DNA from: Tetrahymena elliotti 4EA
Lineage: Eukaryota; Ciliophora; Oligohymenophorea; Hymenostomatida; Tetrahymenidae
Length of the DNA: 64,000 nucleotides
Reading direction: 5' to 3'
Assembly: GCA_000231825.2 (NCBI GenBank)
Contig: JH720294.1
Coordinates: 2,326,654-2,390,653 of the forward strand
The position numbers and the translations under genes were made by a program. The notes under the pieces were generated by a model. That model searched no databases. It was not told the origin of the DNA and saw only the letters and a program-made list of their open reading frames with translations. Of this stretch, positions 63,813 through 64,000 are shown in pieces (the first letter of the stretch is position 1; every line of letters begins with the position of its first letter).

Positions 63813-64000
63813 ATGTCGAACAATTAACAAGGAGGAGAACATCAATTTAGCATTCTTTCTCCTAAAATTTTGAATAACGTTAGCATCAATAAATCTCAAA
63901 ATTATATAACTTCGACAAGAGACAAAAAATAGCCAGATTTATTTAGTGATGAGAGGAGCCCTGAATCTTAAATGAAGCTTTAACATGTTCTTGAATATAT
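63813..64000 (+). CDS. 5' end of a gene cut by the window edge
   Basis: An open frame from ATG at 63813 reads 62 codons to the end of the window with in-frame TAA/TAG. It begins MSNNQQGGEHQFSILSPKIL and is Ser/Asn/Gln-rich, a normal disordered N-terminus. No domain is visible. A third channel paralogue is possible from position alone, but the residues do not show it. Confidence 0.6.

Overview
The window reads as ciliate macronuclear chromosome, most likely Tetrahymena or a close relative. TAA and TAG occur in frame as sense codons (glutamine) in every convincing gene, and TGA is the only stop. Spacers are extremely AT-rich, and introns are mostly short (about 40-230 nt), with GT...AG ends. 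Standard-code ORFs are therefore broken at every Gln. I rebuilt the genes by reading TAA/TAG as Gln and joining exons by splice phase. No tRNA, rRNA, CRISPR, prophage or transposon gene was recognised. There is one 100-N assembly gap (51180-51279).

Layout, left to right. 0.7-6.1 kb: a giant leucine-rich repeat (LRR) protein and a five-exon protein with one membrane segment (both -). 7.9-10.4 kb: PX + WD40 protein (+). 11.2-12.1 kb: histidine phosphatase (-). 12.6-13.1 kb: OPA3-like protein (+). 13.5-17.2 kb: two coiled-coil proteins (-), then divergently a Q/N-rich protein (18.0-20.4 kb, +). 21.3-26.5 kb: a FAM21/WASHC2-like WASH-complex subunit (+). 27.0-29.1 kb: a small LRR-like ORF and a partly resolved gene (+). 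29.1-32.5 kb: PTB/hnRNP-L-like RRM protein (-). 34.1-36.7 kb: nine-exon protein of unknown function with RPxS/T motifs (-). 37.6-39.1 kb: HAD hydrolase of the CECR5/HDHD5 type (-). 39.8-41.3 kb: LRR gene built from 90-nt exons (-). 41.7-43.3 kb: ATP-dependent RNA-ligase-like protein (-). 44.3-45.3 kb: SelW/Rdx-fold coiled-coil fusion (+). 46.7-47.4 kb: CFAP299 orthologue (+). 48.3-52.3 kb: three tandem TDP2-like phosphodiesterases (-). 53.0-63.2 kb: two tandem K+ channels with a cyclic-nucleotide-binding domain (+). The second has a 1.56-kb intron that contains a complete LRR gene on the opposite strand. 63.8 kb to the end: start of another gene (+).

There is no operon logic. Genes are separate transcription units and most neighbours are functionally unrelated. 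Local tandem duplication is the clear organising force (TDP2 x3, channel x2, four LRR genes). The most notable structures are the antisense gene nested in a channel intron, a CCHC zinc-knuckle pattern after the nucleotide-binding domain of both channels, and an LRR gene whose repeats match single 90-nt phase-2 exons.

All gene models come from reading by eye. Exon borders satisfy GT/AG and reading phase, but none is supported by RNA data.
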